Source of the DNA: Levilactobacillus huananensis | GTDB taxonomy: Bacteria; Bacillota; Bacilli; Lactobacillales; Lactobacillaceae | Direction of reading: 5' to 3' | Length of the DNA: 64,000 bases | NCBI RefSeq assembly: GCF_003946145.1 | Contig: NZ_RHOC01000004.1 | Span: 124,001 to 188,000, forward strand | Shown: one piece after another, positions 60,880-64,000 of the stretch | How the letters are laid out: the number at the start of each line of letters is the position of its first letter | Numbering within the stretch: position 1 is the stretch's first letter | Notes under the pieces: generated by a model | Told to the model about the DNA's origin: nothing | Database searches by the model: none | The model's input: the letters and a program-made list of their open reading frames with translations, nothing else | Program-made: the position numbers and the translations under genes

Positions 60880-61878
60880 CTAAGCCATCCAGCCACCAAT
60901 ATCAACGAAACTAACCTTACCGGCCGGTGTAACGGTAACCCGATAGACAATCCCTTGAATATCAAAGTTAGCTCGTGCCTTAAAGGTCAGATTCGTTTTG
61001 TCAGTTGGCGTCAGCGTGGCGACCTCTTTGACCGCACCAGTAGCAGTCCGGGTCGTTCGCGTGGTCACGTGACCCTCCTTGAACTCATAGATGATGGTCT
61101 GGCTGTTCTGCTTTAACAGAACAACGCGTTGAACGACGCCGTCCTTAACGGCAACCCCCACCTGAACATGCCCCTTCTTATCAATGGTCGTGGTGGTCGT
61201 GGCGATCCCGTTCAGACCACGATTCAATTCGCGATCAATCAAATTAGGGTAGGTTCCCTTAATAAGGGCTGTCGTCGGTAACCACCCCACAGCCTTACCT
61301 GCTGCCGTCTCCAGATACAGGTATTGCTTTTTGTTGGTGGTCGTTAACGACTGAATCGCGTACATCGTCTGGTACCCATAGGTGCTCCCATAATGTAAAG
61401 CAACTGTGGTTCCCAACGTCTTAGCTGGCATATTCCAAAAGTCATGCGTCGTGGTTGGCGCCCAGTAGGCGGTCCGTTGAAGTGGCTTAAGCTGACTAAT
61501 CTGTTCGTGCGCTTTCAGCTGACTGAGGGCGACGTAACCCCCGACCAATTTAGTAGACGCTGGCTTCGCCCTAATCACGATCGTCCCGTGGGACAGCGGC
61601 TTAGCACTCACTAGGGCTAAGCGCACATAGCGTTTCCCCTTGATCGTCACCACCTTGGTGGCTGTCCATCGTTTCGTCGTGCTCTTAGCTTTCCCCAAGA
61701 CGCGTTGTCCACGCGGCGTGCGATATACTGGGGTTCCTTTGGTCTTGAACGTTAAGATTCGTTGCATCGGATAGGCTGGTAGCTTTACCCGACTGGCGGC
61801 TCGAGCCACCGTGACACTAGTGCCCACCGTCAGTCCTAGGACAGCGGCTACCGTTAACTTCAACCATCTCTTCTGCAT
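60880..61878 (-). CDS. Secreted SH3-like protein, paralogue B
   Basis: 332 residues, exactly the length of the 59624 product and colinear with it: signal peptide (cut near ARA-ASR), mature start SRVKLPAYPMQRILTFKTKGTPVYR, then GKRYVRLALV, GGYVALSQLKAHEQI, RTAYW, QYLYLETAAGKAVGWLPTTALIKG and a C-terminal beta-rich domain. Identity is clear but moderate, so the duplication is not recent. AGGAGGAG precedes the ATG. It lies 48 bases after the C69 dipeptidase stop, which could place it in that transcript. Confidence 0.75.
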   Translation of the reverse strand: MQKRWLKLTVAAVLGLTVGTSVTVARAASRVKLPAYPMQRILTFKTKGTPVYRTPRGQRVLGKAKSTTKRWTATKVVTIKGKRYVRLALVSAKPLSHGTIVIRAKPASTKLVGGYVALSQLKAHEQISQLKPLQRTAYWAPTTTHDFWNMPAKTLGTTVALHYGSTYGYQTMYAIQSLTTTNKKQYLYLETAAGKAVGWLPTTALIKGTYPNLIDRELNRGLNGIATTTTTIDKKGHVQVGVAVKDGVVQRVVLLKQNSQTIIYEFKEGHVTTRTTRTATGAVKEVATLTPTDKTNLTFKARANFDIQGIVYRVTVTPAGKVSFVDIGGWMA

Positions 61879-61926
61879 AGTCTCCTCCTCATAAAAGACA
61901 AGTAACTGCTACTTTTTGACCACAGC

Positions 61927-63348
61927 TTAGAGGTTCTGCCCCTTTTCCCAAGCTGTCTTCGACAAGTTCAACCCGTGCTTAACCAATTCATCAAATAACG
62001 CATGTGTCCGCTTAGAAACTTCACCGGCGGTCTCCGCATTTCTCCGGGTCAAGAACGCCGTGACGTCACCACCAACGGCTGCATCAGTCGCAGCGACTCG
62101 TGAACGAGCGTAGGATTGACACCCTTCGCGAAAAGCGTTAACACTCTCCACGTAGTCGTGGAAGTGCGGTTCGATGATGACGGATAAGGTCTTATTCAAC
62201 CAGTAAACATTGTTAACGTCAACTGAAGTCGTCGTATTCTGGTAATCTACTGGTGTGTCATTAATGTTGGTAAAGAATGGCACGTAAGGCGCATAGGCAA
62301 AGAAGCCCATGGCAATCCATTGAATTGCCGCGTGATCGGCATCCACATCATTTCTAATCTGTAAAATTGAGGAACATTGATTCCGGTCCATGGCGATTGG
62401 CCGGTATTTCCGTTGATCATTTGCGGAACCAGAGGCGTAAGTGCCAAATGGATCGTATGGCGTGCCGTTGTAGTGAGAAGACAGGAAGAATTGCACGTCT
62501 TCGATGGCAATCTTCTTTGCTGGCTTCCGAGTAAATGGCATGTCTTGATCGGTGGGTTCTTGGTCGGTAATTTCAGGATTGAAGAGCGTTTGCCCATACC
62601 AAGTCCGCGGCGTATTGTAGTATGCGTCATCCTCACCGTGAGTCCCAAAGATTTCGCGGAAGTTGAAACTTCCTGGCGTTGGATTCAAGTGGTTCTTTTC
62701 GACAAAGTCAACCAGGTCAGTGGCAACCAGGAAGTTGTCGGTGTCGGTCAGATCGACTTCTTGCATCAACGTTTGGTTAGGTGCAATGGCATAAGTGTCT
62801 TCGGGAAGCCGCATGGCTGCCCAGTGATGCCCACCGGCCGTTTCCAGATACCAGATCTCATTGTGGTCGTTGAAGGCGATACTGTTACTCTCACCGGTTC
62901 CATACTTTTCCAGCAAGGCCCCCAAACGTTGGGCCCCTTCCTTCGCCGTCTTGATGTACGGCAGAACCAGGGTGACCATGGCTTCTTCATTGATCCCATC
63001 ATTAACTAGGGGATCGTAGCCCAAGACTCGCGCATTTGTTGCGGTCGTTTCGGTCGCACTCATCCCGACATTCAATTCATTGATGCCGGCCTCTTCGTAT
63101 TGGCCATCGCTTTGATCAGCTTGCGGAGTTCCCGTATACCGATAGGCATGGTCGGGTAAGGATACCGTCACGCCGGTTACAGCCGACGTAAACGTTGCCT
63201 GCGTCTGATCCGTGGCTGGATGCACCACAAACTTGATTGGGTTGACTGGCCCATACCCATCCTCGTTACGCGCAACAATCGTGGAGCCATCCATACTGGC
63301 AGCTTTTCCCACTAAAATTTCGGTACAATCGGAACTCTTTTTCTTCAC
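61927..63348 (-). CDS. C69 family dipeptidase (PepD-like)
   Basis: 473 residues, N-terminal-nucleophile hydrolase of family C69, a cytoplasmic dipeptidase with broad specificity. The sequence TEILVGKAASMDGSTIVARNEDGYG carries Cys8 just before it, which would be the nucleophile after processing of the first residues. SNSIAFNDHNEIWYLETAGGHHWAAMRLPEDTYAIAPNQ is the conserved central block. The start is GTG at 63348 with AAGGAGG about 9 bases upstream. Peptide use for growth is the expected role. Confidence 0.92.
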   Translation of the reverse strand: MKKKSSDCTEILVGKAASMDGSTIVARNEDGYGPVNPIKFVVHPATDQTQATFTSAVTGVTVSLPDHAYRYTGTPQADQSDGQYEEAGINELNVGMSATETTATNARVLGYDPLVNDGINEEAMVTLVLPYIKTAKEGAQRLGALLEKYGTGESNSIAFNDHNEIWYLETAGGHHWAAMRLPEDTYAIAPNQTLMQEVDLTDTDNFLVATDLVDFVEKNHLNPTPGSFNFREIFGTHGEDDAYYNTPRTWYGQTLFNPEITDQEPTDQDMPFTRKPAKKIAIEDVQFFLSSHYNGTPYDPFGTYASGSANDQRKYRPIAMDRNQCSSILQIRNDVDADHAAIQWIAMGFFAYAPYVPFFTNINDTPVDYQNTTTSVDVNNVYWLNKTLSVIIEPHFHDYVESVNAFREGCQSYARSRVAATDAAVGGDVTAFLTRRNAETAGEVSKRTHALFDELVKHGLNLSKTAWEKGQNL

Positions 63349-63417
63349 TGTGTTCCGCCTCCTTTGCCCTAAGTATAGGATTATCAGGAGATAAGAGCCA
63401 GCATATTTTGGAAAATA

Positions 63418-63537
63418 GTGACAAATATCGCTGGTGACGATCGTGATGGGCCTGAACCCTTCACGGCTGCCGTCAGAATGATCGGTGATCTAACAGCGGT
63501 TGAAGCCCAAACCCCAGTTGCCTATACTGGAATCTAA
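63418..63537 (+). pseudogene. Possible gene remnant before the ASCH gene
   Basis: Forty codons open from a GTG at 63418 to TAA 63535-63537, with a protein-like translation (GDDRDGPEPFTAAVRMIGDL, then TAVEAQTPVAYTGI). There is no ribosome site for the GTG, and the open frame extends upstream without a clear start. The promoter of the next gene lies within it. It may be the 3' end of a lost gene; the family is not recognised with confidence. Confidence 0.35.
63500..63528 (+). promoter_or_regulatory. Promoter of the ASCH-domain gene
   Basis: TTGAAG and TATACT with a 17-base spacer; start near 63535, about 32 bases before the ATG at 63567. Confidence 0.65.
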
Positions 63538-63566
63538 ACTCATCGCTAATACCTGGAGGTTAAAAC

Positions 63567-63905
63567 ATGACACCCATTCAAATGAAGCTCACAACTGACC
63601 AATTTGACCGCATGGCTGCAGGCACTAAAACTATCGAAATCCGTCTGCATGATCCCAAACGCCAAACCATTCAGATTGGCGATATTATTCAATTTATCAA
63701 TCTCTCTGATCCCACTAAAACCTTGACCAAGCGGGTCCGTGGCTATCGGTTGTTTCCAACCTTTGTTAGCCTGTATCAAACCTATTCCCCACTTAGCGTC
63801 GGCAGTCAGCCAACTGCTAGTGTCACTCAGATGGTCAAGGACACTTATACGATTTATACGCCCGAGCAAGAACAACGGTGGGGTGTGATGGCAATTGAAA
63901 TTTGA
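63567..63905 (+). CDS. ASCH-domain protein
   Basis: 112 residues with the ASCH (PUA-like) fold: MKLTTDQFDRMAAGTKTIEIRLHDPKRQTIQIGDIIQFINL is the N-terminal part, with Glu-Ile-Arg and the GDxI-F strand typical of this family. ASCH proteins are RNA- or nucleotide-binding modules, some of them amidohydrolases acting on N4-acetylcytidine. The motif evidence here does not tell which. GGAGG precedes the ATG. It stands alone with promoter and terminator. Confidence 0.82.
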   Translation: MTPIQMKLTTDQFDRMAAGTKTIEIRLHDPKRQTIQIGDIIQFINLSDPTKTLTKRVRGYRLFPTFVSLYQTYSPLSVGSQPTASVTQMVKDTYTIYTPEQEQRWGVMAIEI

Positions 63906-63913
63906 GTGGACGC

Positions 63914-63950
63914 AAAAAGGGACTGTGGTAAATGCCACAATCCCTCTTTT
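63914..63950 (+). terminator. Terminator of the ASCH-domain gene
   Basis: GGGA-c-TGTGG pairs with CCACA-a-TCCC and is followed by CTTTTTATTT. Confidence 0.8.
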
Positions 63951-64000
63951 TATTTACTGCTATTGTCACGCGCTTTTTTACAAGCGTTGTTCCCTTTGAA

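Noticed and set aside
1-64000. CRISPR array, tRNA, rRNA, insertion sequence or prophage
   Set aside because: No evenly spaced repeats, no cloverleaf or rRNA segments, no transposase and no phage structural genes were seen; the only recombinase-like protein lacks catalytic residues.

Overview
The window looks like a chromosomal segment from a low-to-intermediate GC Gram-positive of the family Lactobacillaceae, possibly Levilactobacillus or a relative; genus is inferred, not shown. The reasons are a csc-type WxL/DUF916 surface cluster, LPQTxE-type sorting signals (LPQTNE, LPQTDE), a KxYKxGKxW signal peptide, oleate hydratase, a C69 dipeptidase and short rho-independent terminators with AGGAGG ribosome sites. 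I saw no rRNA, tRNA, CRISPR array, intact insertion sequence or prophage.

Layout. 0-8.3 kb: an MFS efflux pump, a short NAD(P)-binding protein, an OpuC-type compatible-solute ABC operon (opuCABCD), a polytopic membrane protein and a tautomerase. 8.3-12.7 kb: a four-gene csc-type surface operon on the minus strand (small WxL, DUF916 protein, small LPQTNE protein, large WxL). 13-25.4 kb: an unrecognised 508-residue protein with a Cys cluster, a UvrA-like double ATPase, a YagU-type protein, a GPH symporter, MarR, a YolD-like protein, a PadR/DUF4097 pair under a visible operator, signal peptidase I and oleate hydratase. 25.6-37 kb: envelope and surface functions (repeat protein, OatA-like O-acetyltransferase, polysaccharide deacetylase, L,D-transpeptidase, a 1168-residue LPQTDE surface protein), with an adenosine deaminase, a degenerate tyrosine recombinase and a free-standing 30-codon membrane peptide gene. 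37.4-39.2 kb: an unrecognised membrane-anchored protein. 39.3-48.8 kb: a redox/detoxification neighbourhood around a LysR and a MerR regulator (two aldo-keto reductases, two hexapeptide acetyltransferases, a double ABM monooxygenase, an amidohydrolase, an SDR-like protein, DUF2255, a CoA-disulfide-reductase/rhodanese fusion). 49-52.3 kb: a two-gene ABC exporter of MacB/FtsX type. 52.7-56.8 kb: D,D-carboxypeptidase and a copper operon (CopY, CopB) with two cop boxes. 57-61.9 kb: three secreted proteins of unknown function, two of them 332-residue tandem paralogues, and an EamA transporter preceded by a leader peptide. 61.9-64 kb: C69 dipeptidase and an ASCH-domain protein.

Most of the content acts in or on the cell envelope: wall modification (O-acetylation, deacetylation, L,D-crosslinking, carboxypeptidase), sorted or WxL-bound surface proteins, and transport. 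The most unusual items are the 30-codon gene with its own promoter and terminator at 32.0 kb, the leader peptide overlapping the EamA start, a possible ~60-nt RNA at 52.45 kb, an adenosine deaminase with a changed zinc-ligand position, a recombinase-like protein without its catalytic residues, the Cys-cluster protein at 13-14.6 kb, and operators overlapping the promoters of the PadR operon, the copper operon and oleate hydratase.
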